From: Polyodon spathula
Lineage: Eukaryota > Chordata > Actinopteri > Acipenseriformes > Polyodontidae
Assembly (NCBI RefSeq): GCF_017654505.1
Contig: NC_054540.1
Location: 42,594,054 to 42,658,053, forward strand
Direction: 5' to 3'
Length of the DNA stretch: 64,000 nt
Shown here: one piece after another, positions 11,171-22,538 of the stretch
Position numbering within the stretch: position 1 is the first letter of the stretch
Layout of the letters: every line of letters starts with the position of its first letter
Notes under the pieces: model-generated
The model's input: only the letters and a program-made list of their open reading frames with translations
Databases searched by the model: none
What the model was told of the DNA's origin: nothing
Made by a program: the position numbers and the translations under genes

Positions 11171-11613
11171 ATCATCCCAAGTTCAAGCATCGCCCATACC
11201 TCTTTGCTAATGCCATTTTGTCAACTTTCTGGTATCCGATAAGGTCTCTCTCACACTGTGACACCTAGAGGAGAGACAATGGCATATTCAACTAGGTTAG
11301 TTCTACTGTGCATGTCAAAAAAACATAGTTGAATTCCTCAATTAACATACACAGCTCATGTATTTTGTACTAGAGGTCTCTAGATTGTCTCTACATTGCC
11401 TGGGACTATAAATAAGGCCTCTCTTGACTGCCAGACCTTTTATCCCTTTGCGGTCCTATGTCGGACCAGGTCCAACATTACAATTTTCCCTTTCCAGTCG
11501 AAAAAGACGTAAAACATACATCTCTAGTCTACTTTTTCTCTGGAAAAAGCAGAGAAAACCGAGTGAGACCAATAGGAGCTGAATGAAGCCGAAAAAGGGG
11601 CATATCTGAGCTA

Positions 11614-13001
11614 CAGTACCGTGAAAAAGTATTTGCCTCCTGTCTTATTTTCTGCATTTTTGCATATTTTTGACACTGAATGTTTTCAGATCTTCAACCA
11701 AAATCTAATATTAGATAAAAGGAACCCTGAGTGAACAAATAACCCAAAATTGTTATACTTATTTCATTTATTTATTAAAGTTATGCAACACCTAATGTCC
11801 CGAGTGAAAAAGTAATCACTCCCTTAGACTCAATAACTGGTTACGCTACCTTTATCAGCAATAACTGCAACCAAACACTTCCTGTAGTTATTGATCAGTC
11901 TCTCACAGTGGCATAGAGGAATTTTGGCCCATTCCTTCTGGCAGAACTGCTTCAACTCAATGACATTTGTGGGTTTTTGAGCATAAACTGCTCATTTCAG
12001 GTACTGCCACAACATCTCAATAAGGTTTAGGTCTGGACTTTGACTAGGCCATTTAAATTTCTTGTTCTTCAACCATTCTGATGTAGACTTTCTTGTGTGT
12101 TTCAGATCATTGTCTTGCTGTATGACCCAGCTGTGGAATGCAGTGTTTGGTTTTCGCCAGATATAACGGGGCCCATGTTGGCCAAAATGTTCCACTTTGG
12201 TTCATCTGTCCATAGAACATTACTACAGAACTCTTGAGGATCATCCAGGTGCTTTTTAGCAAACTTGAGACGAGCATTCATGTTCTTCTTAATGAGCAGT
12301 GTTATCCGCCTTGCTACTCTGCCATGAATCCCACTTTTTCCTTAGCCGAGGCGAGAGAGGCCTGCACATCCGAGCATATTGTTTTAGAGTTCTTTGTGAC
12401 TTCCTGGATGATTTTATGCCTTCCTCTCAGAGAGAATTTGGCAGTACGGCCACTCCTCGGAAGATTCACTACTGTCCCTAACTTTCCATTTGGACAATAA
12501 GCCTCTGACTGTGGTTTGGTGGAGCCCCAGAGCCTTAGAAATGACTTTGTAACCCTTTCCAGACTAATAGGCATCAACAACTTTTTTTCCGGAGGTCTTG
12601 AGGAATTTCTTTTGATCGTGGCATGATGTGCATCTAGAACCTGTGTGTTGACAACTTCCCTGATGGTAAGTGCCAAAGATAGTCAGATTTATATTGGACA
12701 GGGCTCGCCCAAATCAGGCCTGATTGGTAACCAAAGTATTCAAACAGCTAACCCTAATTATCCCTTTAATTGGCTTGAGTTAACTAGGGGGGCAATAACT
12801 TTTTCACACCTGAAGATGGCATGTTTGATTACCTTGCACACCAAACAAATGAAAGAAGCATCAAACTTTGGTGTCACTTTTTCTCTCACACTCCCTCTGT
12901 ATATTACTACAGCCCACAAAAAGATCTGACCAAATTCAATGTGAAAAATGTGCAAGAATGCAGAAAATCAGACATGGGGCAATTACTTTTTCATGGCACT
13001 G
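11614..13001 (-). mobile_element. Tc1/mariner element nested in the piggyBac MITE
   Basis: Terminal inverted repeats of about 55 bp begin cagtaccgtgaaaaagta at 11614 and end with the complement tactttttcatggcactg at 13001. Each end is flanked by TA (11612-11613 and 13002-13003), the Tc1 target. The transposase is on the minus strand and is broken. Confidence 0.88.
11992..12676 (-). pseudogene. Tc1-like transposase pseudogene
   Basis: The minus-strand pieces 12314-12676 (N-terminal helix-turn-helix region, with LGTVVNLPRSGRTAKFS) and 11992-12195 (catalytic region) are separated by frameshifts. The second piece shows [17 protein letters not shown], covering the second catalytic Asp region, and [15 protein letters not shown], covering the third catalytic position. 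The first catalytic Asp block is only partly readable between them, so the gene is inactive. Confidence 0.82.
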
Positions 13002-13406
13002 TATACAGATAGCCCCTGCACCACAAAGATAACACAGACACATAACAAAGGAGATAGCTGCTCCCGCATCCAGCACTCAAAGAATATCTCAGACATTTGC
13101 AGAGCTTTTTGAGATGTTGTAGTAATAAAATAATGACTTGGATCACATTATTGAGGAGTTTGGTGATAAAACGAATAATCAGAAGAGGATTTATCAGTTT
13201 GTACGTCTAAAATGAGTGTGTGAAAATAAATTGAACCTGACGCGTGCTAAATAAATGGATTGCAAAGGGTTAATAAATTTACATGATAATTTTTCATTAG
13301 GTGATCGAGCTGTCTAATTTCATAATTCCCTTTTCCTATAGCCCGGATCACTTCCTATGGCCCCTGCCATTTGGCACATAGTTTTGATTCTGAGGAGGGA
13401 AAAAAG

Positions 13407-13930
13407 TCAAAAAGTTTGAATTAATGCATTTTTATTGTAATGCTGCTGTTGTCGGTGCTGAGCCTGGTTTGGTCCTGGGCCAAACGACCGATGCTGCACT
13501 ACATTTTTGGACAAGCCTTTGTGCTCCTCCCACCCGTCTCTCAACAGATTGAGAATGCCGTGAGGCTGTTGGCCGCACAAGAGCTTGAAGGGGGAGAACC
13601 CTGTCGAACTCTGTGGCACCTCACTGAAAAAAGGAGGTAGGGAAGAAGCAATGCAGAATGTTTTTGCTCCTGATTTACAAATAATCTCAGCATCGACTTC
13701 AAAGTCTAATTAAAGCGTTCCACCAAATCAACCGTCTGTGGATGATAAACAGATGTCCTGATGGGACATATTTTGTGGCTACATATTTCGACACATTTTT
13801 ATGAAGTCCTACCCAATAAAATTGAGCCAATATTCGCTCCCTTGTCTTGTCAGCTCCGAGGTGCCCCGCAAAAGGGATATCATGCGCCAACCTCACGACC
13901 TCCAGCTGACAAGACAGGGGAGCTAATAAT
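13407..13930 (-). pseudogene. Integrase remnant (Gmr1-like pol) with a deleted catalytic core
   Basis: On the minus strand, VVRLAHDIPFAGHLGADKTR gives the His-His half of the HHCC zinc domain, followed by FYWVGLHKNVSKYVAT. The Cys-x2-Cys half is lost. The frame then jumps to SVYHPQT.DLVERFN at about 13700-13755, which holds the third acidic (Glu) catalytic residue. The block with the two catalytic Asp residues is missing. A separate piece, 13407-13619, holds the C-terminal STGFSPFKLLCG motif. Placement upstream of RT is the key Gmr1-like feature. Confidence 0.8.
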
Positions 13931-14557
13931 TGTGTTACAGGCTGTCCTGTACCCGTGGCAAGGTTTATCCAATAAAGTAATGAAATGAAATGTGGAAATA
14001 CTAGCGCCCCAGCGCCTTCAACATCCTTACTTTCAGTAGACTGGACCTGCCACCACGTATGCACTAGTGAGGGGTCATTATTTTGGCTCCACACTATGTC
14101 CGTGCTTGAGTGCCACATGTCCGGTATATTGAGAGGGACAGGAGTAACATCTGCCCTTGATGGCCCAATAACCTCACCCTCTCGGTCACATTGCGTTACG
14201 ACCCCCTTTGACTGGCATTTGTTAACATTGTAGCAGGTTCCCACCAGCCCCTAGTCTCTCATTAATGCTCCGTCCCATTTCCGCATCCTTTATTTGTTTT
14301 TCTTAGGTGGAACAGAGGAAAAACATTTCAGTTTGAAAGGGAAAAACATTACCAATCATTTGCCTTTTGTTTTTGTCTGCCACATTTACGTGTCCGGTCT
14401 CAACCCAGAATTATTGGATGTGATAGCCTCTCCGCCACCCCAACGACTGACCGATAAATATACTTTGACTGTGGGGTGTGTTGCCATGTCTCCATGCATA
14501 CAGGTGATAGCCACCTGACCTTGTGGCTGCCACAACACACTACCTAAGAGAGATGTT

Positions 14558-14720
14558 CTAATTAAGGTCTGACCACACCGTGTCCACTAATGCATGGGTT
14601 TTCACATTTCCCAAAATTACATTGACAATACACGGCTCCTCACAACCATTTTCCCTTCGCTTACCCACTTCTGATGCCATATTGCATGCTGCCATGTCAC
14701 ACTCCATCGCAGATGGGCAT
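14558..14720 (-). pseudogene. Retroviral-type aspartic protease remnant (Gmr1-like)
   Basis: The minus-strand frame contains EPCIVNVILGNVKTHALVDT, the typical start of a Gypsy aspartic protease. The next residue should be Gly (D-T/S-G) and is Val here, then a stop follows soon after. The upstream cysteine-containing MECDMAACNMAS region reaches the CR1 B insertion point at about 14732, so the frame's upstream part lies beyond 19832. Confidence 0.65.
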
Positions 14721-15152
14721 GACTTAGTTAAACGAGTTAAACGAGGCAGTCTTCCCAGCGACAGCGAGTGGGAGAAGTACAGGCGTGGAAAAGTACAGAG
14801 CAGTTTAGAAGCAGAAAGGAGAAATTGCATCTTGAATTGCTTTAATCAGAAAACAGAGGACATTGGGGAAACACAGCAGCAGCTCAAAGTCAAACAGCCG
14901 CGTGTGTTTTTCTGATAACAAACAAGCTGAAACTCGGAGCAGCTGATTCAAATTCAGCGCCGTTTTGAGACACGGGCGAGGGGAGGAGCCAACAGCACAG
15001 CAGAACAACGCAGTTAAACGAGGCAGTCTTCCCAGCGACAGCGAGTTGGAGAAGTACAGGCGTGGAAAAGTACAGAGCAGTTTCGAAGCAGTTTGAAAGC
15101 AGGTTGACGGCTGCAGAAGAAACTAAACTTAAAAAAAAAAAAAAAACTCAAC

Positions 15153-16852
15153 ATGGTCTTCAAGCCAGTAATCTGTGACACCTGCTTGATGTGGGAAATC
15201 CGAGAAAACCCAGCGGAGCTAAACCAAGTGTGCGTAAAGTGCCGCGCGATCCAGGATTTGCATAAACTAGTAAGTATGCTAGAAATGGAGCTGGAAGAAG
15301 TGAGACAGCAACAGGATCTTGAGGAACTGGCACACCCACAATTCATGGAAGTCTGCATCAACCCTAACAGACTGAAAGCCACCAGGGAGATAGAAGGTCA
15401 GAACAGCTGGGTTCAGGTAGGCAGAAGCAGGGAAAAAAAGAAACTTCGTCAAACACCACCACCAGAAATCAAAACAACCAACAGATTTGAGTCACTTCAG
15501 AATTTTGATGAGCAGAACCAACAACAAGAGAATGAAAGGAACAACATCCAGGACCCTATTGACAGTGGTGACCAGACAGCAAAAAGAAGGGAGGTCATGA
15601 TTGTTGGGGACTCCATATTGAGAAACACAGCAAGTTCAGTTCGCAGTTTGGACCCCCTTACTACAACAGTGTGCTGCCTTCCGGGAGCCTCGGTCAAGCA
15701 CATCACTGACAGCCGCGAGTTGGACCTAACAGGCGTGAGAGATGCAGAGAAAGACCGCTAGATGATCCGCAAAGCACCGTATTTGAAGATAATCAGGTCA
15801 ACGGTGCAAATGTACTGCCAATCGTCTTTCAACATCCCCAAGGTTTGGCATAGACCATTGGTGCTCCTAGAACGAACAGGAGACGACCCGGTAGTAGTCG
15901 TCCACATTGGTACAAACAACATTGGAAGAGACAGACCAAAATCCCTGCAATCCCTGCATAACAAATTCAGAGAGCTATCCAGGAAGTGCAAAACTAAGAC
16001 GTTCTTTATTGCACCATGAACCCTTCGCGCTTCCGGTCTTACTCTTTTTTTTTAAACCTGGCACTGGTCAGGGGGGATTATCTAACCGCGCAACCCGTCC
16101 CTCTGCACAGGCCCTTGGACTCCCCCATCATGTAGCCCGCATGGAGTCCGCCCACCTCTCTGTGATTTATTTCAAAATGACAAGCCGGTCAGTACTACAC
16201 TACTCGACCTTTGGCTTGCCCTCCCGGTCACTCTGCTGTGAGAGAAAGTTCCTTGGTCTCTGACGGTGCTGGCAGCACCCTATTGACAGTGGTGGCCAGA
16301 CAGCAAAAGAGACTAGGGAGGAAGAGTCTGTAAGAGAGTTGCTCAGACGATCGAAGTAACTCTCCCTACACGTAAGTTTAATGTGTTAGAAAAGTCCACG
16401 TCAGACAAGGCACCGTCAAACGATTGCCAGCGAACTGGGAGGGAGAATTAGTTCAGAGAAACACGACGCACAACTTACCTGGAGCCCATGTCTTGTTCTT
16501 GTTATAGCACCTTGTCCACATTGTTACAAACAACATTGGAAGAGACAGATTAAAATCCCTAAAACAAAAAATTCAGAGAGCTAGGAAATTAAAAGAGAAA
16601 ACCAAAACTGTGGTATTTTCTGGTATACTACCGGCACCTTGCAAAGGACCATATGGACAGGTGGAAATAATTAATCAAAATGCATGGCTGAAGACGTGGT
16701 GCACACGGGAAGGCTTCACCTATCTTGATCATTGGACCACATTCTACAACGAGGACTATCTGTATAGACGGGATGGACTGCATTTAAATAACAAGGGAAC
16801 CAGTCTACTCGGAGAAAAGATCCTCGAGCAGGTTCGGAAGCATTTAAACTAG
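15153..16852 (+). pseudogene. CR1 ORF1 (zinc-finger plus SGNH esterase) pseudogene
   Basis: ORF1 of CR1/L2 elements encodes an RNA-binding protein with an esterase domain. The N-terminus (ATG at 15153) has a Cys-x2-Cys ... Cys-x2-Cys pair (CDTC and CVKC, residues about 8-28), followed by a coiled-coil-like LVSMLEMELEEVRQQQ. VMIVGDSILRN (about 15597-15629) is the SGNH block I nucleophile motif and VHIGTNN (about 15900) fits block III. The terminal block DGLHLNNKG (about 16770-16796) carries the Asp-x-x-His catalytic pair. The frame stops at 15761, and the region 15762-16600 is a rearrangement in which the VHIGTNN block appears twice. The C-terminal piece ends at TAG 16850-16852. Confidence 0.8.
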
Positions 16853-19740
16853 AAAGGAAGGGGGGAGAAATCAACAAAAAAACAGAAGGGAGACCTCATC
16901 AAAACAAGAACAACAACTCAGGTAAGACAACCATTAAATGTATTTATCTAAATGCTAGAAGTATCAGAAACAAAATTCTAGAACTTGAAGCTACTGCACT
17001 AACAGGTAACTATGATGTGATAGGTGTTACAGAAACGTGGTTGTCTGAGAGTGATGGGGACGAATATAATATTTGTGGGTATACACTGTATAGGAAAGAC
17101 AGGCAGGACAGAAGAGGAGGAGGGGTAGCGCTATACATAAGAAACAGTCTTGAAGCCCAGGTGTTAAACCTGGACAAAGAAAATAAAACCGAATCAATAT
17201 GGGTCAGAATAACAGACAAAAATTCAAAAGGCATAATAATAGGAGCATGCTATAGACCGCCAGATTCAGACGGTGAGCACAATAATCTGTTATACAATGA
17301 CATTAGAAATGCGTGTAGCAAAGGAGAAGCCATACTAATGGGGGATTTCAACTTCCCCCAAATAAAATGGGAAAACCCAGTGGGTAGCGCGAAGGATGAA
17401 ATAGAAATGGTGGAAATGACAAATGACTGCTTCCTAACACAATTTGTGAAGGCACCCACTAGAGGGGAGGCATGCCTTGATTTAGTCTTTTCAAATAACG
17501 AAGACAGAATAACTAAAACAGAGGTCAGAGAATCATTGGCAAACTCAGACCACAACATGGTCTCATTTGAAGTGTTTTTTAAATCCCCAAAAGAAATGAC
17601 TAAAGCTAAGGTTTACAATTTTAGAAAAGCAAAGGCAAAATTCTGTACTTGCACTCATTTTATTCAAACTTATGGAAACTATGAATCTTTTAAATGGAGA
17701 CTAGATCCTACTGGTTGTACAGGTTAGTTAACTTCACGGGAAGAGTCAATGTGGGGGGTTTGTTCATCGACTGTGAATTTCCGATGTAGAGGCACAAAAA
17801 CAATTACATCCCTAAAAAATGTAGTAGAAAACAATCTAAATGTAAAACTAAATTGCCAAAATGGTTTAATAGATCAATTAAAAAAAATATTCAGCGAAAA
17901 AAGGCACTTTACAGAGCATTAAAAAAGGACCAAAAAGAAAGTACGCAGAAAGAGTACACAGAACTGCAAATGCAAGTCAAAAAGGAAGTTAGAAAGGCCA
18001 AGAGAGAAATAGAAATAAACATTGCTAAGGGAGCTAAAACCAATTCCAAAATGTTTTTCCAATATTACAACAGCAAGAGAACATTCAAAGAGGAGATTAA
18101 ATGTTTAAGAGATACAAATGGCAAAATCGTAGATGAAGAAAAAAAAAAATAGCAAATATATTAAATGATTACTTTTCACAAGTTTTTACAAAGGAAGATA
18201 CTGACAACATGCCCCACATGTCATCCAGTTCCTATCCAGTTTTAAATAACTTTAGCATAACTGAGGCAGAAGTGTTAAAGGGACTAGGAGCTCTTAAAAT
18301 AAACAAATCCCCTGGGCCGGATGAGATCCTCCCAGTCTCTTGACACAGGGGTGGTACCGACAGACTGGAAAATTGCAAACGTAATACCGATCCACAAAAA
18401 GGGAAACAAAACTGAACCAGGTAACTACAGACCAGTAAGCCTGACTTCTATTATATGCAAACTTATGGAAACTATAATAAGATCCAAAATGGAAAATTAC
18501 CTATATGGTAACACAGGGGGGGTCTGAGACAAGTTTGGTTTTTTGGAAAGAAAAGACCAGGGTACTGGGAGACAGTCAACATGGTTTTAGGAAAGGGAGA
18601 TCGTGCCTAACTAACTTGCTTGATTTTTTTGAGGATGCAACATCGATAATGGATAATTGCAAAGCATATGACATGGTTTATTTAGATTTCCAGAAAGCTT
18701 TTGACAAAGTCCCACACAAAAGATTAATTCTCAAACTGAACGCAGTTGGGATTCAAGGAAACACATGTACATGGATTAGGGAGTGGTTAACATGTAGAAA
18801 ACAGAAAGTACTGATTAGAGGAAAAACCTCAGAATGGAGTGTGGTAACCAGCGGTGTACCACAGGGATCAGTATTAGGTCCTCTGCTATTCCTAATCTAC
18901 ATTAATGATTTAGATTCTGGTATAGTAAGCAAACTTGTTAAATTTGCAGACGACACAAAAGTAGGAGGAGTGGCAAACACTGTTGCAGCAGCAAAGGTCA
19001 TTCAAAATGATCTAGACAAGATTCAGAACTGGGCAGACACATGGCAAATGACATTTAATAGAGAAAAGTGTAAGGTACTGCACGCAGGAAATAAAAATGT
19101 ACATTATAAATATCATATGGGAGATATTGAAATTGGAGAAGGAATCTATGAAAAAGACCTAGGAGTTTTTGTTGACTCAGAAATGTCTTCATCTAGACAA
19201 TGTGGGGAAGCTATAAAAAAAGCTAACAAGATGCTTGGATACATTGTGAAAAGTGTTGAATTTAAATCAAGGGAAGTAATGTTAAAACTGTACAATGCAC
19301 TAGTAAGACCTCATCTTGAATATTGTGTTCAGTTCTGGTCACCTCGCTATAAAAAAGATATTGCTGCTCTAGAAAGAGTGCAAAGAAGAGCGACCAGAAT
19401 TATTCCGGGCTTAAAAGGCATGTCATATGCAGACAGGCTAAAAGAATTGAATCTGTTCAGTCTTGAACAAAGAAGACTACGTGGCGACCTAATTCAAGCA
19501 TTCAAAATTCTAAAAGGTATTGACAGTGTTGACCCAAGGGACTTTTTCAGCCTGAAAAAAGAAACAAGGACCAGGGGTCACAAATGGAGTTTAGAAAAAG
19601 GGGCATTCAGAACAGAAAATAGGAGACACTTTTTTACACAGAGAATTGTGAGGATCTGGAATCAACTCCCCAGAATGTTGTTGAAGCTGACACCCTGGGA
19701 TCCTTCAAGAAGCTGCTTGATGAGATTTTGGGATCAATAA
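16800..19740 (+). pseudogene. CR1 ORF2 endonuclease/reverse transcriptase pseudogene (copy B)
   Basis: The endonuclease half is readable from about 16940 to 17630, with NARSIRNK, VTETWL, GGGVALYIRN, MGDFNFPQIKW and SDHNMVSFE. A foreign or rearranged 160-bp segment then replaces the linker. RT resumes at about 17820, is hit by a deletion near 18336, and 18505-19740 gives an open 411-codon block with YLDFQKAFDKVPHKR, the SGVPQGSVLGPL block and FADDTKVGG. A one-base deletion near 19673 changes the last 25 residues. Compared with copy D this one is inactive. Confidence 0.86.
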
Positions 19741-20021
19741 GCTACTAACAACCAAACGAGCAAGATGGGCCGAATGGCCTCCTCTCGTTTGTAAACTTTC
19801 TTATGTTCTTATGTTCTTCTTATGTTCTTATGACTTGGCCTGATGACCTGGCTGGTGGTAAAACAGGTAGGGGGAAAAGAAGGTACAGTGGTTAAATATC
19901 TGTCCTGTTGCTGGTATGGCAACGGGGCAAGGGCAACACCTCTACCTCAGCTCGGGGACAACCTTGATCTCCATGGAGGGGTAGCAAGGTTGCCCATTGG
20001 GGCCGGCAGTCTAGGAGATCG

Positions 20022-20560
20022 TTAACCTGGTTCCGGTGGTGGGGGTAGTGGATCAGAGAGAGGAAGTGGTGCATGGATGCTCCGCTGAACTGGAGCAGTG
20101 AGTAGCCCAGACTGGGCTGACACCAGGGAGTCTTCAAAGTCCTCTGCGAGTTTCACTGTCTGGTCCAGGGTGTCGGGGTTGTGGTGCTGTATCCACACTT
20201 GGGTCTTGGCGCAGACCACATGGCAAAACAGCTTGATTACGATGGCCTCCCCCATCTGTGTGCTTGTTTTTAGTGCGGGGGTGAGCCAGTGTGGTCACAA
20301 TGTTTTCTCCTTGAGCCTCACACAGTGGATTTCCTCTGTGATAATGAGACGGCGGAGAATGGCTAGTTTTACTAGGTCTTATTGAGCGGCGGCATCGTCA
20401 GCCATAGCCTGATAAGCTCTCTGCACTTCTCTTATCAGGCAGGGTACTAACTGGCTTGCCCAGAACTCTCTCAATCTCCTCCATCTGTCTCATTTCAGCC
20501 TCCCATCTTCTATATAGCTGCTCCATCAGCGCTGACAGTGCTACGTAGTCCAACCCAGGT
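20022..20560 (-). pseudogene. Gag remnant of the Gmr1-like element
   Basis: Two minus-strand pieces are visible. The segment 20398-20560 gives LDYVALSALMEQLYRRWEAE, a helical N-terminal region, and 20022-20255 gives IKLFCHVVCAKTQVWIQHHN then LDQTVKLAEDFEDSLVSA, a SCAN/capsid-like helical segment often seen in fish Gypsy gag. The link between them is shifted. The piece directly abuts LTR sequence at about 20556, so the leader and primer-binding site appear deleted. Confidence 0.65.
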
Positions 20561-20735
20561 GAGTGCAGTACAGAGTGGATACAAATCACACAGACAATTA
20601 CTTTCAGGTGCTAGGGTGTTTATTGAAATAATGACAATGTCCAGAGCCTTATGGCAATCACCTGTAAATAATAAATGTTGGAGTAATACAACAACGTGTA
20701 TCACTCGCAATTATAATCCCCAGGTTTGACCCGCA
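20556..20735 (-). repeat. Partial 5' LTR of the Gmr1-like element
   Basis: It matches the first 180 bp of the LTR at 9194-9941, including caattactttcaggt and caatgtccagagcctta. Similarity fades after 20735, so the LTR is truncated or belongs to a diverged subfamily. Confidence 0.7.
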
Positions 20736-22538
20736 ACCAAAAGTCCAGGTCACGGTCCACCCTGATGACCTGGCAGAGGGTGTGGCTTCTTCTCCCCTTA
20801 ACAGATGGGACCAGCGGCCAAATAGTCCACAATCACTAATTCACCATACCCATACAAGCAGCCATGATCCCGATACTGAAGAATTATCTAATCAATAATC
20901 AGTCAATAAAGCAATTGATTTAGATTTGTTTAATCTACTTAGTGACTTGACTGTCTATTGTCACAGGGACCGTGACAGCTGTACACTTCTGTTAAGCTCT
21001 CTGCTATTGATCACAAATTTATTAAAAAAAATACAAGCTAAAATGTATTGGATTTCTTGCAGGGCACATTGATTTTCAAATTAAGTGCTCTTAGTATCAG
21101 CACCTGGGTTCCAATGATACAGTACATATTGAGGCAAAAGGTTCATTGTTGTGTAGCTCAGATTATAATCAATTTCTATTTGTTCGCTTTTCAATTTGAA
21201 AATGTAAATGAACCAAGTGCCGTCTAATGCTCTGAATGTGGCTTTCACCTCAGCAGCCCTTCAGCTGGTATGAAATGCAGATTCCACTTCATGAGGCTGA
21301 TTTCTGAAAATGGGCAGGCTCTTGTGTTCTATTTTGCTAAGGAGGCACATTTATTACATTACTTGTAGAACAGGCTATAATGTCTGCATATGTTACCTAA
21401 CAGGACTAATCTTTAATGGAATAGACTACTTACAATGATATGATTTATGATTACCATTTAATAATACAAATACAAAGCTAATATATTTATCACTATAATA
21501 ATATTTAAACTGTATGAAGGTAATGCTAATTTTAGTAAAACTATTACATTAAAATGGACATCTAATTTCCTTTCTTTTTGTAAAAATGTTGACATGTGCT
21601 TTAAAAACAAGCATGCAAGTTAAGTAATGAAAGCAGTGAATCAGTGGCGATGGCATGGCAAATTTGCCTCCAACATGGGTGCTACTTGCACTTTGTTGTT
21701 TTATTCAAGGCAGAATGTGGAGCAGCATCATTAATATGTTCAGTTGTTTTTGCATATCTTATTGAGACTCTGCGTTGTTTGCAGAAGCCATTGACTGTGT
21801 CGCCTGGATCAGCAATTAGCTATCCTAAAAAAAATAAGTCTGCTTAGCTATTTTTACTTTCATTGTTTAAAGATGCACACTATTAAATTATTTATTTTCA
21901 AATACAATGGAAACTGAAAAATATCAGCATAAATATAAATCTATTTTTTATTTGAAAACAAGCCATTTATAAGAGAGTTACTCTTAATCATGCTACATTT
22001 TAGGGGCAATTTTTTTTTTTTTTTTATTAACAAGTAGCTTTCTAATATATTAAATATTTCCTGTTTTTTCCCCTGACGTTTTCATCCTCTTTAAGAATTC
22101 GATTGATTAATGTACGTGTTTTTGTGCGTGCAGAACGAAGAAACTGCACGCAACATTTTAATAAGTGATTCATCTAGAATTTAAATAGAATAAACACAGG
22201 ACATAAATGCATGTGCTACTCTTATTTAATAATGTTGTGTCAATTGTGGCAGAGATTTCATGTTAACAAAAAAATAAAATAATAAAAAAAAAAAAAAACA
22301 ACAAAAAAACCCTGCAGCGTTTTGCTAAAACTGCCCAAAAATAAACCCGCCTAGCATAATTTACTCCCCCAAAATGGAATGAAAAAAAAAAAAAAAACGG
22401 TTGTCAGGACTGCAGCTGACATCCCGCCTATTGAAGAAAACTGGTTTAGCCATCTCTTTAAAATCAATATTGTATTATGTATATATTAATTCTACAGGTT
22501 GCTTTATTTATATATAACATATACAATAGATACGCAAT
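20736..22538. other. No gene seen (AT-rich)
   Basis: The stretch has poly(T) near 22010-22025 and poly(A) near 22280-22298 and 22383-22396, but no recognisable exon, RNA gene or transposon coding remnant. Confidence 0.5.

Larger units (their letters stand above)
11444..13269. mobile_element. piggyBac-type MITE, split by a Tc1 element
   Basis: The left end ccctttgcggtcc (11444 on) and the right end, whose reverse complement is ccctttgcaatcc, form terminal inverted repeats. The right flank is TTAA (13270-13273) and the left flank is ttat (11440-11443), a one-base decay of TTAA. Without the 1.39-kb Tc1 inside it the element is about 440 bp and non-coding. It lies in the pol region of the Gmr1-like element. 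Confidence 0.72.
14732..19832 (+). mobile_element. CR1 LINE copy B, near full length, inserted in the Gmr1-like element
   Basis: This is the only CR1 copy in the window that keeps a 5' region and ORF1. It begins with a 5' UTR in which an 80-bp block (gttaaacgaggcagtcttcc...) occurs twice, at 14734 and 15014. ORF1 follows from 15153, ORF2 from about 16800, and the 3' UTR ends in the (ttatgttc)n tail at 19796-19832. Both ORFs are damaged: ORF1 is rearranged, and ORF2 has a 160-bp replacement (17631-17794), a roughly 60-bp deletion near 18336 and a 45-bp insertion near 18511. Confidence 0.88.
9194..20735 (-). mobile_element. Gmr1-like Ty3/Gypsy retrotransposon with nested insertions
   Basis: Read on the minus strand, the order is a partial 5' LTR (about 20556-20735), gag (20022-20560), protease (about 14558-14680), integrase (about 13407-13930), reverse transcriptase with the start of RNase H (10264-11170) and 3' LTR (9194-9941). 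Integrase before RT is the Ty1/copia order, while the RT sequence is clearly Ty3/Gypsy. That combination defines the Gmr1-like group known from fish and other deuterostomes. CR1 copy B separates gag from protease, and a piggyBac MITE carrying a Tc1 separates integrase from RT. Stops, an integrase core deletion and changed catalytic residues show the copy is dead. The right boundary beyond 20735 is uncertain. Confidence 0.78.

Noticed and set aside
17010..17558. Minus-strand ORFs antisense to CR1 endonuclease, repeated at 35264-35812 and 53222-53770
   Set aside because: They are exact antisense shadows that recur with each CR1 copy because the sense frame is conserved.
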